Shown here piece after piece: positions 48,977 to 58,003 of a DNA stretch of 64,000 bases (position 1 is the first letter of the stretch; each line of letters opens with the position of its first letter). The notes beneath the pieces are model-generated. The model was given only the letters and a program-made list of their open reading frames with translations, had not been told where the DNA came from and did no database searches. The position numbers were made by a program, and so were the translations under genes. The stretch spans positions 1 through 64,000 of the forward strand of contig JBBDJH010000002.1 in assembly GCA_040879985.1 (NCBI GenBank). Reading direction: 5' to 3'. The DNA is from VRUE01 sp040879985. Its GTDB lineage: Bacteria > Actinomycetota > Thermoleophilia > Solirubrobacterales > 70-9.

Positions 48977-49702
48977 ATGGCTGGCAAAACGCTGAAGACG
49001 GAGGCGGTCGTCCTGCGCAGCATCCGCTACGGCGAGGCCGACCGCATCCTCCACCTCTACACGGCGCAGCGGGGCAGGGTGGGGGCGATCGCGAAGGGCG
49101 CGCGCCGGCCCAAGTCGCGCTTCGGCGGCCGCCTCGAGCCCTTCTTCCGGCTCGACCTGCTGCTGCACGAAGGGCGCGGCGAGTTGCTCACTGTGACCCA
49201 GGCCGACACCGTCGACGGCTACCCGCGGCTTCGCTCCTCCGCGCCGGCGCTGACCGCGGGCGCGCGCGCCTGCGACGCGGTCCTGCGGCTGCTCGACTCG
49301 GCCGAGGCCAACCCGCCCGCCTACAACTTGCTCTGCCGCTACCTGGCGTTGCTCGACGACCCCGCCGCGGCGGGAGCGGCGGACCTGCCGACGGCGCTCG
49401 CCTTCCGGCTCAAGCTCGCGCTCGTCGCCGGCTTCTCGCCCGAGCTGGCCTCCTGCGCCCGCTGCGGCGAGGCCGAACACCTGGCCGGCTTCTCCGGCGC
49501 CGCCGGAGGCGTCGTCTGCGCCGGCTGCGAAGCGGGCGCGTTCCCGCTCGCCGAGGAGGCGCACCGCTTCATGGTCGAAGCGATCGCCAGGCCGCTTGCG
49601 GAGGCGCCGCGGGCGGGCGAGCGCGAGCTGCGCCAGGCCGAGCGGGCGATCGGCGAAACCTTGGAGCACCACGCGCACGTGCAGTTGCGCTCTGCGGCGT
49701 AG
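48977..49702 (+). CDS. recO: DNA repair protein RecO
   Basis: 241 aa. The OB-fold N-terminus TEAVVLRSIRYGEADRILHL is followed by GAIAKGARRPKSRFGGRLEP. A helical domain and a C4 zinc site (CARCG and CAGC) come after it. It loads RecA with RecR in gap repair. Only 7 nt separate it from mutM and 9 nt from dgt. Confidence 0.94.
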   Translation: MAGKTLKTEAVVLRSIRYGEADRILHLYTAQRGRVGAIAKGARRPKSRFGGRLEPFFRLDLLLHEGRGELLTVTQADTVDGYPRLRSSAPALTAGARACDAVLRLLDSAEANPPAYNLLCRYLALLDDPAAAGAADLPTALAFRLKLALVAGFSPELASCARCGEAEHLAGFSGAAGGVVCAGCEAGAFPLAEEAHRFMVEAIARPLAEAPRAGERELRQAERAIGETLEHHAHVQLRSAA

Positions 49703-49705
49703 GAT
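49700..49705 (+). promoter_or_regulatory. -10 box TAGGAT overlapping the recO stop, upstream of dgt
   Basis: TAGGAT ends 6 nt before GTG 49712 and contains the recO stop codon TAG. It suggests an internal, leaderless promoter for dgt-dnaG. Confidence 0.5.
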
Positions 49706-49711
49706 CGGGCG

Positions 49712-50722
49712 GTGCCCGCCACCGCCACGTTCGAGGACCGCGTACGAGCCTGGGAGGGTGAGTTCCTCTCCGCGCACGCGACGCCGTCCTACCCGGCGCG
49801 GCGGCGGGTCGAGGAGGCCGACAGCCCGCTGCGCACGCCCTTCCAGCGCGACCGCGACCGGATCGTCCACTCGAAGGCCTTCCGCCGCCTCAAGCACAAG
49901 ACGCAGGTCTTCATCGCCCCCGAAGGGGACCACTACCGGACCCGCCTTACCCACACCCTGGAGGCCTGCGGGATCGCCCGCACGGTGGCCCGTGCGCTCG
50001 CCCTCAACGAGGACCTGACCGAGGCGATCGGGCTTGGCCACGACCTCGGCCACCCGCCCTTCGGCCACACCGGCGAGGACGCGCTCGACGCGGCGCTGCG
50101 CGAGCGCTGCGGGCACGGCTTCAAGCACAACGTCCACTCGCTGCGCATGGTCGACGTGCTGGAGCGCGACGGCCAGGGGCTGAACCTGACCGAGCAGGTG
50201 CGCGACGGCATCCTCAACCACACCGGCGCGGACCGGCCGGCGACGCTGGAGGGGCGGATCGTCAAGCTGGTCGACCGCGTCGCCTACATCAACCACGACA
50301 TCGACGACGCGCTGCGGGCCGGGGTCCTGCACGGCGACGATCTGCCCGCCGCCGAGATCGAGCTGCTCGGCCCGACCGGCTCGGCGCGGATCGACACCCT
50401 GGTGCGCGACATCGTCGAGCGCTCGACCGCGGCCGGCGACATCGTGCAGAGCGAGGAGGTCGGCGGGGCGATGCTGCGCCTGCGCAAGTTCATGTTCGAC
50501 CGCGTCTACCTGGGCGACGCGGCGCGCGGCGAGCACGAGCGCGCCCAGCGCGCCCTGCGCGGCCTCTTCGATCACTACATGGCGCACCCCGAGGAGGTGC
50601 CGGAGGGCGAGGCGGGCGCGAGCGAGTGCCAGCGGACCGCCGACTACCTGGCCGGGATGACCGATCGCTTCTGCATCGCCCGCTTCGCCGAGCTGACGAT
50701 CCCCGAGGCCGCGAGGTTCTGA
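49712..50722 (+). CDS. dgt: dGTP triphosphohydrolase-like protein
   Basis: 336 aa from a GTG start. HD-domain residues are in RLTHTLEACGIARTVARAL, GLGHDLGHPPFGHTGEDALD and LVDRVAYINHDIDDAL. SPLRTPFQRDRDRIVHSKAF, then RRLKHKTQVF, is the typical N-terminus. It hydrolyses dNTPs to deoxynucleosides and triphosphate. It directly precedes dnaG and shares one base with it, as in many actinobacteria. Confidence 0.95.
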   Translation: MPATATFEDRVRAWEGEFLSAHATPSYPARRRVEEADSPLRTPFQRDRDRIVHSKAFRRLKHKTQVFIAPEGDHYRTRLTHTLEACGIARTVARALALNEDLTEAIGLGHDLGHPPFGHTGEDALDAALRERCGHGFKHNVHSLRMVDVLERDGQGLNLTEQVRDGILNHTGADRPATLEGRIVKLVDRVAYINHDIDDALRAGVLHGDDLPAAEIELLGPTGSARIDTLVRDIVERSTAAGDIVQSEEVGGAMLRLRKFMFDRVYLGDAARGEHERAQRALRGLFDHYMAHPEEVPEGEAGASECQRTADYLAGMTDRFCIARFAELTIPEAARF

Positions 50723-52533
50723 TGGCGTTGATTTCGGACCAGAGCCTGGAGAGCGTCAAGCAGGCGGTCGACATCGTCGAGGTGATCTCGGCGCACACCG
50801 ACCTGCGCCGCCAGGGCGCCCGCTGGGTCGGCCTCTGTCCCTTCCACGAGGAGCGCACGCCGTCGTTCTCGGTCGACGCGCAGGACAAGCTCTACCACTG
50901 CTTCGGCTGCGGGGTCGGCGGCGACACGATCAAGTTCGTCGAGGAGAAGGAGGGGCTCGGCTTCGCCGAGGCGGTCGAGCTGCTCGCCGACCGCTACGGG
51001 GTCGAGCTGCAGCGCGAGAAGGAGGACCCGCGGGCCGAGGCACGCCGCCAGCAGCGCCGCCGGCTGGGCGAGTTGCTCGACCGCACCGCGGGCTTCTACG
51101 CGCACTACCTCTGGGACTCCGAGGAGGCGGGCAGGGCGCGCGCCTACCTGGCCGAGCGCGGGCTGGGCGAGGAGACGCTGCGTGCCTTCGCCGTCGGCTA
51201 CGCGCCGAGCGCCTGGGACACGGTGCTGCTGCGCGGCCAGCGGGCGGGGTTCGGGGTCGAGGAGCTGCGCGGCGTCGGGCTGGCCCAGCGCGGCCGCAGC
51301 GGCGGCGAGTACGACCGCTTCCGCGAGCGGATCATGTTCCCGATCCGCGACCGGCGCGGGCGCACGCTCGGCTTCGGCGGGCGGGCGATGCGCTCCGACC
51401 AGGGGGCGAAGTACGTCAACACGGCCGAGACCGACTTCTTCCACAAGAGCCAGATGCTCTACGGAATCGACCTCGCCAAGGAGGCGATCGCGAAGAGCGG
51501 TCGCGCGGTCGTCGTCGAGGGCTACACCGACGTGCTGGCGCTGCACCAGGCAGGGGTCGGCGAGGCGGTGGGGGTGATGGGCACGGCGATCACCGAGGAG
51601 CAGGTCGCGGCGCTCTCGGGGATGGTCGACGAGGTCGTGCTGGCGCTCGACGCCGACTCGGCCGGGCAGGAGGCGATGCTGCGCGCGCAGCGGGTCGCGG
51701 CCGGGCGCAAGATGCGGCTGCGGGTGGCGGCGATGCCGGCCGGCGAGGACCCGGCGGAGATGATCGCCGCGGAGGGGGGAGCGGAGCGCTTCCGGGCGCT
51801 GGTCGAGGCGGCGGTGGACCTGCCCGCCTTCCAGGTCGGGCTGGTGCTCGACGGCGCCGACGTCTCCTCGGCGGCCGATCGCGACCGCGCGCTGAACGAG
51901 GTTGCGCCGATCCTCGCCGGGATGGGGGAGCGCCAGGTGGCAAGCCGCGAAGAGCTCGAACGGCGGATCGCCGAGCGGCTCGAATTCGACCCGCCGACCG
52001 TGCGCGGCCGGGTCGTGACCGCCCAGCCGACCAGCGGCGGCGCGGGGCCGGGCGCGGCTTCGGCCGGGGAACCTCGCGGGGGAGGTTCCGGATCCGCGCC
52101 GGCGCCGCGCGGCGCGGCGGCCGCGCTGACCTCGCGCGAACGGCGCGAGCGGGCGCTGCTGGCGATGTGCATCGCGCTGCCGGACGAGGGCAGCAAGTAC
52201 CTGTCCCGGCTCACCGACGACCACCTCTCGCCCAGCGGCGCCGGCGCCGCCGCCTGGCTGCGCGAGCACCCCGACGACCCGGCGTCGAACCTCCCGCACG
52301 ACGACGACCAGCTCGCCAGCCTGATCGCCGAGCTGGTCATCCTCGCCCACGACGAGCCGGCCTCGACCGAGGCTATGGAGCTCAACTTCCTGCTGCTCGA
52401 GCAGCGCCGCATCGAGTCCCAGATAACCGCCGCCGGCGAGGCCGACGACTACGAGCGCCGCGCCGCCCTGAGCCGAGAGCGCGCCGCCCTGGTGGAGCGC
52501 ATAGCCCGCACGGAGCGCGTCGAGGGCGGCTGA
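50722..52533 (+). CDS. dnaG: DNA primase
   Basis: 603 aa. The CHC2 zinc domain is LCPFHEERTPSFSV with YHCFGCGVGG. The catalytic core has LGFGGRAMRSDQGAKYVNT. The TOPRIM domain has VVEGYTDVLALHQAG and LALDADSAGQEAM. A Gly/Ala-rich linker (about 440-475) precedes the C-terminal helicase-binding domain. It lays RNA primers at the fork. rpoD, the usual next gene, is absent here; an HTH-HNH gene and a tRNA follow. Confidence 0.97.
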   Translation: MALISDQSLESVKQAVDIVEVISAHTDLRRQGARWVGLCPFHEERTPSFSVDAQDKLYHCFGCGVGGDTIKFVEEKEGLGFAEAVELLADRYGVELQREKEDPRAEARRQQRRRLGELLDRTAGFYAHYLWDSEEAGRARAYLAERGLGEETLRAFAVGYAPSAWDTVLLRGQRAGFGVEELRGVGLAQRGRSGGEYDRFRERIMFPIRDRRGRTLGFGGRAMRSDQGAKYVNTAETDFFHKSQMLYGIDLAKEAIAKSGRAVVVEGYTDVLALHQAGVGEAVGVMGTAITEEQVAALSGMVDEVVLALDADSAGQEAMLRAQRVAAGRKMRLRVAAMPAGEDPAEMIAAEGGAERFRALVEAAVDLPAFQVGLVLDGADVSSAADRDRALNEVAPILAGMGERQVASREELERRIAERLEFDPPTVRGRVVTAQPTSGGAGPGAASAGEPRGGGSGSAPAPRGAAAALTSRERRERALLAMCIALPDEGSKYLSRLTDDHLSPSGAGAAAWLREHPDDPASNLPHDDDQLASLIAELVILAHDEPASTEAMELNFLLLEQRRIESQITAAGEADDYERRAALSRERAALVERIARTERVEGG

Positions 52534-52585
52534 CCCGAACACGGGTTCGCAGTGTTCTGTCCGATCTGGCTGGCATCCTCTCAGC

Positions 52586-53308
52586 ATGAAGAGGAGGTTC
52601 CTGGAGGAATGCCTTGCCAACGGAATGTCGTTGGAGGCGATTGGGCGGGAGGTTGGCAAGCATCCGTCGACCGTCGGGTACTGGTTGAAGAAGTATGGCA
52701 TGACCGCTTCTGGCGCCGAGAAGTACGCGCGACTGGGTGCGTTGAGTAAGGCCGACCTCGAAGGCCGGGTCGGGCGGGGTGCCACAGTGGCGGAGATGGC
52801 AGACGAACTCGGTCGCAATCCATCGACGATTCGTTATTGGCTCAAGCGGTATGGCATCCAAACTACCAATCGACGAGAGGCACGCCGACAACGGTGCGGT
52901 GACGGAGCGCGGTTCGCGACTTTCGAGTGCGTGCGACACGGGGCCACCGAGTTCGTCCTCGAGGGACGCGGCTACTACCGCTGCAAGAAATGTCGTGCCT
53001 TGGCAGTGGCGAAGCGGAGGAGGCGCGTCAAGCGCACGCTTGTCGAGGAGGCGGGCGGTGCTTGCCTCCTTTGCGGATACACGCGCTGGATAGGCGCCTT
53101 GCAATTTCATCACGTCGACCCCAGGCGCAAGGATTTCCATATCGGGCACCGGGGACACTCGCGATCGTTGGCTCGGAGTCGAGCCGAGATGAAGAAGTGC
53201 GTCCTGCTCTGCGCGAACTGCCATTCGGAGGTGGAGGCCGGGTTCGCTACTCTGCCGTTGGATTCAGTTCGTGCTCTCACGAAGTCGGATGAGCGGCGGG
53301 ATACTTAA
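52586..53308 (+). CDS. double-HTH zinc-ribbon HNH endonuclease-like protein
   Basis: 240 aa. Two copies of one helix-turn-helix lie at residues 12-37 (LEAIGREVGKHPSTVGYWLK) and 67-93 (VAEMADELGRNPSTIRYWLK). A Cys pair YYRCKKC follows, then an HNH module: CLLCGYTRWIGALQFHHVDP and MKKCVLLCANCHSEVEAG. The combination reads as a sequence-specific nuclease or a mobile-type DNA-binding protein. Base composition is less GC-rich than dnaG. It ends 14 nt before tRNA-Asn, a common insertion zone. Confidence 0.75.
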   Translation: MKRRFLEECLANGMSLEAIGREVGKHPSTVGYWLKKYGMTASGAEKYARLGALSKADLEGRVGRGATVAEMADELGRNPSTIRYWLKRYGIQTTNRREARRQRCGDGARFATFECVRHGATEFVLEGRGYYRCKKCRALAVAKRRRRVKRTLVEEAGGACLLCGYTRWIGALQFHHVDPRRKDFHIGHRGHSRSLARSRAEMKKCVLLCANCHSEVEAGFATLPLDSVRALTKSDERRDT

Positions 53309-53322
53309 TCCGAATTGACTAA

Positions 53323-53394
53323 TCGGGGGTAGCTCAATGGTAGAGCGCCGTCCTGTTAAGTCGGTGGTTGACGGTTCGAGTCCGTCCCCCCGAG
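53323..53394 (+). tRNA. tRNA-Asn (GTT)
   Basis: Acceptor TCGGGGG/CCCCCGA, anticodon loop CTGTTAA (anticodon GTT) and T loop TTCGAGT all fold well. CCA is not encoded. The stop codon of the convergent glycosyltransferase begins 3 nt beyond its end. Confidence 0.95.
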
Positions 53395-53396
53395 CT

Positions 53397-54620
53397 CTAC
53401 GAAGGGTCGCGAGAGATCGCGGCCCTTCTTTCTTCGGCCCCTTGCGCCGCCAACCACTCGACCAGCTCGGCCCCTCGCTCGGCGCCGTCGTTGTCCTTCG
53501 CCCACGCGGCCAACTCCGCCGCGCGCCTGGCGAACGACGGGTCGCCGAGGATGCGGCGGGCTGCCCAGCGCAGCGGCGCCGGCCGGCAGAGTCGCCAGGG
53601 GATCGAGAGGCCGGCCTTGGCCCAGCCGACCCGCATCGCGGTCTCGCTCATGTCGCCGATGAAGGGGCTGATCAGCAGCGGCGTGCCGGCGGCGAGGGCG
53701 CGGGCGACGGTGCCGTGGCCGCCGTGGGAGATCACCAGCGCCGCTGCCGGCATCAGCTGGCTGTAGCTGAGCCAGTCGACCAGCACGGCGTTGGCCGGGA
53801 CCTCGATCGGGCTCTGCGGCACGACGCGGTTGGTCGTCGCCACCACCCGCACGGGCTCGGACGCCAGCGCCTCCAGCGCCGTGCGCACGAGCTGGTTGCG
53901 CGAGTCGTGCGCCGTGCTCGGCGCGACCAGTACGAGCGGGTCGTCCCCGGGCGGCAGCTCGATCTCCGGATGGGGCATCTCGAAGCTCATCGGCCCGGTC
54001 ACCTCGACCCCGGCCGGCCAGCGCCGCGGGTACTCGAGCTGGGGAAAGGTGCCGACCAGCGCCAGGTCCGGGCTGATGCCGCCGTGGAAGCGCTCGGTCG
54101 GCGCCAGGCCGAGGCGCGTCCGCTGCCTGTTGAGGTCGTCGCGGCCCTGTTCCAGCCCGACGTTCAGCGCTCGCTGCCCCGCATGCCAGATGCCGCGCCC
54201 CAGCGGCGTCCGCGGCGGTCGCAGGCCGACGGCGAAGAAGGGCAGTCCCGGCTCGACAACCGGGTAGATGTGCGGGATCAACGTCGCCCGCGGGATCCCC
54301 GCGACCTCCGCGGCGAGCGCCGGCGCCAGGGTGAGGATGTCGCTGACGACGACGTGCGGGCGCATCTCCTCGAGTAGCGGCAGCAGTGCCCGGGCCGCCT
54401 CGGCCGCGTGCGCGCCCTCCGGCGAGTCGGGGTCCGGCGGCGGAAACATCCGGTATTCCTCGGCGGCGGCAAAACCGAGCCCAGCGCCCTCGACGGCCGC
54501 CCGCCGCTCCTCCCAGGTCTCGATCGTCACTTCGTGTCCGCGCCCAGCCAGCGCGCGGCCAAGCGCGATCGCCGGGAAAACGTGACCAGCGTCACCAAAT
54601 GCAGCGACTAGAAGGCGCAT
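53397..54620 (-). CDS. MGT/GT1-family glycosyltransferase
   Basis: 407 aa, GT-B fold. The N-terminus LLVAAFGDAGHVFPAIALGR is the acceptor domain. The C-terminal nucleotide-sugar domain has VISHGGHGTVARALAAGTPL followed by LISPF, close to the macrolide and UDP-glucuronosyl-type transferases. It likely glycosylates a lipid or a secondary metabolite. The start ATG overlaps no other gene; the SDR gene lies 9 nt upstream on the same strand, forming an operon. Confidence 0.88.
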   Translation of the reverse strand: MRLLVAAFGDAGHVFPAIALGRALAGRGHEVTIETWEERRAAVEGAGLGFAAAEEYRMFPPPDPDSPEGAHAAEAARALLPLLEEMRPHVVVSDILTLAPALAAEVAGIPRATLIPHIYPVVEPGLPFFAVGLRPPRTPLGRGIWHAGQRALNVGLEQGRDDLNRQRTRLGLAPTERFHGGISPDLALVGTFPQLEYPRRWPAGVEVTGPMSFEMPHPEIELPPGDDPLVLVAPSTAHDSRNQLVRTALEALASEPVRVVATTNRVVPQSPIEVPANAVLVDWLSYSQLMPAAALVISHGGHGTVARALAAGTPLLISPFIGDMSETAMRVGWAKAGLSIPWRLCRPAPLRWAARRILGDPSFARRAAELAAWAKDNDGAERGAELVEWLAAQGAEERRAAISRDPS

Positions 54621-54629
54621 CTGACCACG

Positions 54630-55361
54630 TCAGGGGGTGTCAAGCCCCTCGCCTGGTCGGGTGAAGACAATCTCGGGTATGTGGCAGTTGGGGGACACGC
54701 GAAGCAGGAAGCGCACCGCCTCGCCGATGTCCTCCGGCCGGATCATCTCCTCGGCGGGGACCTGGCCCTTGGCGAACTCGGTCATCGGCGTGTCGACGAA
54801 GCCGGGGGCCAGGGCCGTGCACTGGATGCCGGCCCCACCTACCTCGCGGTGGGTCGATTGGGTGAAGTTGATCACGGCGCCCTTGGTGGCCGCGTAGATC
54901 GAGAGCCATGCCTGGCCGGACTTGCCGGCGATCGAGGCGGTGTTGACGATCAGCGCCTTGCCGTGCTCGGCGCCGGCCTCGCGCAGCATCGGCAGCCCCT
55001 CGCGGGTGCCGATGATCAGTGCCCGCAGGTTGACCGCGAGCTGCATGTCGAGGTATTTCGTCTTGATCTCCTCCATCGGGGCGCCGATCCCGACCCCGGC
55101 GTTGTTGACCAGCACGTCGAGGCGGCCGTAGGCCTCGCGGTGCTTGGCGAAGATCCCGACCACGTCCTCCTCGTCGGTCATGTTGGCGGCGACGCTCTGC
55201 ACCTCGAGCCCGTCGGCGCGCAGCTCCTCGGCGGCTGCCTCCAGCTTCTCGGCTCGGCGCGCCGAGACCGTCAGGGCGTGCCCTTCCGCTCCCAGCGTCC
55301 GCGCGATCGCCAGCCCGATCCCGCTCGAGGCCCCCGTAACCAGTGCCGCTCGTTCCGCCAT
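54630..55361 (-). CDS. short-chain dehydrogenase/reductase
   Basis: 243 aa. It has a TGASSGIGLAIARTL cofactor loop, NNAGVGIGAPMEE, NTASIAGKSGQAW and the catalytic YAATK motif. The acidic or basic residue after beta-2 (SARRAEKL) suggests NADP preference. The substrate is unknown. The ATG has GAGGAG upstream. It is transcribed away from the lipoprotein gene at 55447. Confidence 0.92.
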   Translation of the reverse strand: MAERAALVTGASSGIGLAIARTLGAEGHALTVSARRAEKLEAAAEELRADGLEVQSVAANMTDEEDVVGIFAKHREAYGRLDVLVNNAGVGIGAPMEEIKTKYLDMQLAVNLRALIIGTREGLPMLREAGAEHGKALIVNTASIAGKSGQAWLSIYAATKGAVINFTQSTHREVGGAGIQCTALAPGFVDTPMTEFAKGQVPAEEMIRPEDIGEAVRFLLRVSPNCHIPEIVFTRPGEGLDTP

Positions 55362-55446
55362 CGCTCGCTCCTCGCGCTCGTCGTTAGCCGGGCACGGACC
55401 CTATACGTCGCCCGGCCCCCCGGGGCGAATAACATGACCGATCGGC

Positions 55447-56529
55447 ATGTCCCGGGGCCACTCCACAAGCGCTCTTGCCTGCCTGCTCGCCGCCGCCCTG
55501 CTCGCGGCCGGCTGCGGGGGCGACTCCGATACGTCCACTTCGACCGCGGCGACGGCCGCAAGCAAGCCGGCCCCGCCGAAAAGCGCTTTCCCGCAGACCG
55601 AAGGCAGAACCCTGCAGGAGCTGGTCAAAGATCAGGACTCCCACGCGGAACTGGTCGTCTCCCCGGCCGCCCTCGCCTTCTTCAAAGGCGAGAACAACTA
55701 CCCGTTCGGCGTCTTCCGGCCCGATCGCAGCCAGATCGCCGACGCCGAAGTCGCCCTCTACGCGGCCAAGGTCCCGCCGCCGAAGTCCACGGGCGGTGGA
55801 ACCGCCAAGAACGGCAAACCGAAGAAAGGCGCGGTGGCCAGGGCGCGCAAAGAGGCGCTCGAACAGCCCGCTGTCGGCCCCTACCCGGCGGCGATCGAAA
55901 GCATCGCCACCCAGCCCGCCTACCGCGCGCAGACGACGACCAGCGACCCCGATGCCGCGACGGTCGTCTACAACGCCGAGATCGACTTCCCCAGCGAGGG
56001 CGAGTGGCGCATCGCGGCGCTGATCAAGCAGGGTGACGAGGTCGTCGCGACGCTCCTGCCGAGCGCCTCGGTCGGAGAATTCGAGGGGGTGCCGCGAGTC
56101 GGGGAGGAGGCGCCGAAGATCCACACGCCGACCGTCGCCGACGTCGGCGGCGACGCCTCCAAGGTCACCACCCGGCTCCCGCCCGACACCCAGAACCGGG
56201 TCGACTACGCAGACGTTCTCGGCAAAGAACCGATCCTGCTCTTGTTTGCGACCCCCCAGTTCTGCCAGAGTCGTGTGTGCGGCCCGGTCGTCGACGTGGC
56301 CGAGCAGGTCAAAGACCAGTACGGCGACGAGGCTGCGTTCATCCATATGGAGATCTACAAGGACAACGATCCGAGCAAGGACGTGGTGCCCCAGGTACGG
56401 GCATTCCGCCTGCCGAGCGAGCCGTGGCTGTTCGCGATCGACCGTCAGGGCATCATCCGGGCCGAGGTCGAGGGAGCCTTCGGCGTCGACCGCATGACCG
56501 AAGTCGTGAAAGAGGTGACGGGGGAATGA
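55447..56529 (+). CDS. lipoprotein with C-terminal thioredoxin-like domain
   Basis: 360 aa. A signal with lipobox (LLAAALLAAGC) precedes a Ser/Thr-rich linker. Residues 45-220 are beta-rich and probably substrate-binding. Residues 240-360 resemble a thioredoxin or SCO-like fold with LLLFATPQFCQSRVCGPVVD, a CxxxxC pair. It may work on redox or metal delivery at the outer face of the membrane. TAACAT lies 11 nt before the ATG. It overlaps the HPt gene by 4 nt, an unusual partner. Confidence 0.75.
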   Translation: MSRGHSTSALACLLAAALLAAGCGGDSDTSTSTAATAASKPAPPKSAFPQTEGRTLQELVKDQDSHAELVVSPAALAFFKGENNYPFGVFRPDRSQIADAEVALYAAKVPPPKSTGGGTAKNGKPKKGAVARARKEALEQPAVGPYPAAIESIATQPAYRAQTTTSDPDAATVVYNAEIDFPSEGEWRIAALIKQGDEVVATLLPSASVGEFEGVPRVGEEAPKIHTPTVADVGGDASKVTTRLPPDTQNRVDYADVLGKEPILLLFATPQFCQSRVCGPVVDVAEQVKDQYGDEAAFIHMEIYKDNDPSKDVVPQVRAFRLPSEPWLFAIDRQGIIRAEVEGAFGVDRMTEVVKEVTGE

Positions 56530-56891
56530 GCGAGAAAACCGCGCCCGATCCAGAGTTGCTCAAGTCGTTCGCGGAAGAGGCGCGGCGGCGCTGCGACGTG
56601 ATTGCCGCCGGCCTTGCGACCGAGACGGAAGACTTCGAGACCCTGCGCGCAGAAGCGCACGCTCTGAAGGGGACAGCCGGCGCCGTCGGGCTGCGCCGCC
56701 TCGCCGAGCTCGCCGGGCTGATGGAATCCGACCTCGCCGAAGCGAAGAAGTCGGGTGAGCTGCGCGGCGGCCGCACGCACCAGATCGCCGACGCCGCCAA
56801 GGCCCTCTCCGAAGGCGCCAACGCCGCTGCCGAGGGCAAGGAGGAGCCCCCCGACGTGGGCCGCTCCCTAGCCCAGCTGTTCAGCGCCTGA
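56526..56891 (+). CDS. stand-alone HPt-domain protein
   Basis: 121 aa. AEAHALKGTAGAVGLRRLAE is the HPt signature with the phospho-accepting His. Flanking helices complete the four-helix bundle. It would relay phosphate between a histidine kinase and response regulator, neither of which is encoded nearby. Its start overlaps the stop of the thioredoxin-like lipoprotein gene. Confidence 0.82.
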   Translation: MSEKTAPDPELLKSFAEEARRRCDVIAAGLATETEDFETLRAEAHALKGTAGAVGLRRLAELAGLMESDLAEAKKSGELRGGRTHQIADAAKALSEGANAAAEGKEEPPDVGRSLAQLFSA

Positions 56892-56960
56892 CCGCGCCGC
56901 TTTTCGAAGCCTTCGGATCACGGCCCGCGGCGCGCCGGCCCGCTACCCTCGCCACCCCAA

Positions 56961-57034
56961 GGGGCGGTAGCTCAGTTGGTCAGAGCAGCGGACTCATAAT
57001 CCGTCGGTCGAAGGTTCGAGTCCTTCCCGCCCCA
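56961..57034 (+). tRNA. tRNA with CAT anticodon (elongator Met or Ile2); island attachment site
   Basis: Acceptor GGGGCGG/CCGCCCC, anticodon loop CTCATAA and T loop TTCGAGT fold well, with discriminator A at 57034. A TACCCT box ends about 11 nt before it. Its 3' part is duplicated at 61255-61300, so it was used as an attB site and stays intact. Confidence 0.96.
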
Positions 57035-57036
57035 CT
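56991..57036 (+). repeat. attL: 46-bp direct repeat within the tRNA
   Basis: It runs from GACTCATAAT in the anticodon arm to 2 nt past the tRNA end, identical to 61255-61300. Confidence 0.9.
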
Positions 57037-57103
57037 TGTAGAGCCAAAGCGGGAGGAAGCGAGCACCGAGCGGGCACCGGGGGGAGCGCTCTGGGACGAG
57101 GGG

Positions 57104-57517
57104 TTACTGGCGCGGGTCGACCAGGGTTGGTGAGCCAGCGACGCGCCGGTTGCCCCGGAGACCGCCGTAGTTCAGGCCCCAGGCGCTGAGGAAGGCCCAG
57201 GACGCCGAACGGATGAAGTCCATCACCGGGGCGGTGAACTCGCTCTCCATTTCGCCGATGTGGGACAGCTCGTGGTTGTGGTGGCTGACCAGGTACACGG
57301 CCGCGATGTACTGCTCGACCGCTCGCCTGTCCCCGACCTCGATGTCCCTGCCAACGTCGACCTTGAACCTGGCGGCGACATAGCGGGAGCTGAGAAACGG
57401 GGCGATCGCGTTGAGCATCTCGAACTTCTCCTCCTCGTTTTCGAGATCGTGGAGCGTCTCGATCGCCGTGAGGAATAGGGACTCGTCCAGTATGAGCTGG
57501 GCTCGATCGTCAGCCAC
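57104..57517 (-). CDS. hypothetical helical protein
   Basis: 137 aa from GTG 57517, which stands 7 nt after a TAGGGT box (minus strand). It is acidic at the N-terminus (LILDESLFLTAIETLHDLEN) and ends with an aromatic segment (RSASWAFLSAWGLNYGGLRG). No family is recognised. The frame is open upstream into the HNH remnant, but the box and GTG argue for a separate gene. It is the first gene inside the island. Confidence 0.55.
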   Translation of the reverse strand: MADDRAQLILDESLFLTAIETLHDLENEEEKFEMLNAIAPFLSSRYVAARFKVDVGRDIEVGDRRAVEQYIAAVYLVSHHNHELSHIGEMESEFTAPVMDFIRSASWAFLSAWGLNYGGLRGNRRVAGSPTLVDPRQ

Positions 57518-57524
57518 GTCGGGA

Positions 57525-57530
57525 ACCCTA
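57525..57530 (-). promoter_or_regulatory. -10 box TAGGGT for the helical island gene
   Basis: On the minus strand TAGGGT ends 7 nt before GTG 57517. It decides the start of that gene. Confidence 0.45.
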
Positions 57531-57619
57531 ACGCAGGATCGGGCGGGGCCGGCCGACGGTGATCCCACGGGCACCGCCCGCTTTTCTACAGGCGACTTGT
57601 ACACCGCCCCCCATGGGGC

Positions 57620-57850
57620 CGCACAAAAACGCCGTTGCCAAATCGGCCACCGATGGGCGCCGCCGTGGCAGCGCCGGCAGCGCGTCTCCAGGTTCTCGAA
57701 CGTGTCCGGGCCGCCCTGGGAGCGCGGGATGCGGTGATGGGCCTCCAAGCGCTACGTCGATCCGCAGACGACAAAGCGGTCCCGTCCCGTGCCAGCACCC
57801 GCGCACGCTGTAGGCGCCGGCCAGCTTTTCGACTTGCGCGGTAGCCTTCA
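57620..57850 (-). pseudogene. decayed HNH endonuclease gene
   Basis: One frame gives RARVLARDG. A second frame gives RFVVCGST, then TAG (57752-57754), then RLEAHHRIPRSQGGPDTFEN and LETRCRRCHGGAHRW. Together this is a phage-type HNH nuclease with a frameshift and a nonsense codon, and the first zinc Cys is missing. A TTG at 57748 could start a fragment. Phage-like HNH genes often accompany mobile elements. Confidence 0.65.
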
Positions 57851-58003
57851 GGACCGCCCCGTCTCCCTGTCAGGTGTGCACGTGTGCCCGCAGATCGGCG
57901 GTAACGGCCAAAGCTGCCTGCGTCTGCAACGACCCGATCCCGTCTTCGCATTTTGCGGATCTGGCGGTCGTCGGCGTCCGGGGGCGGCCGTAGAGTGGGG
58001 ACG

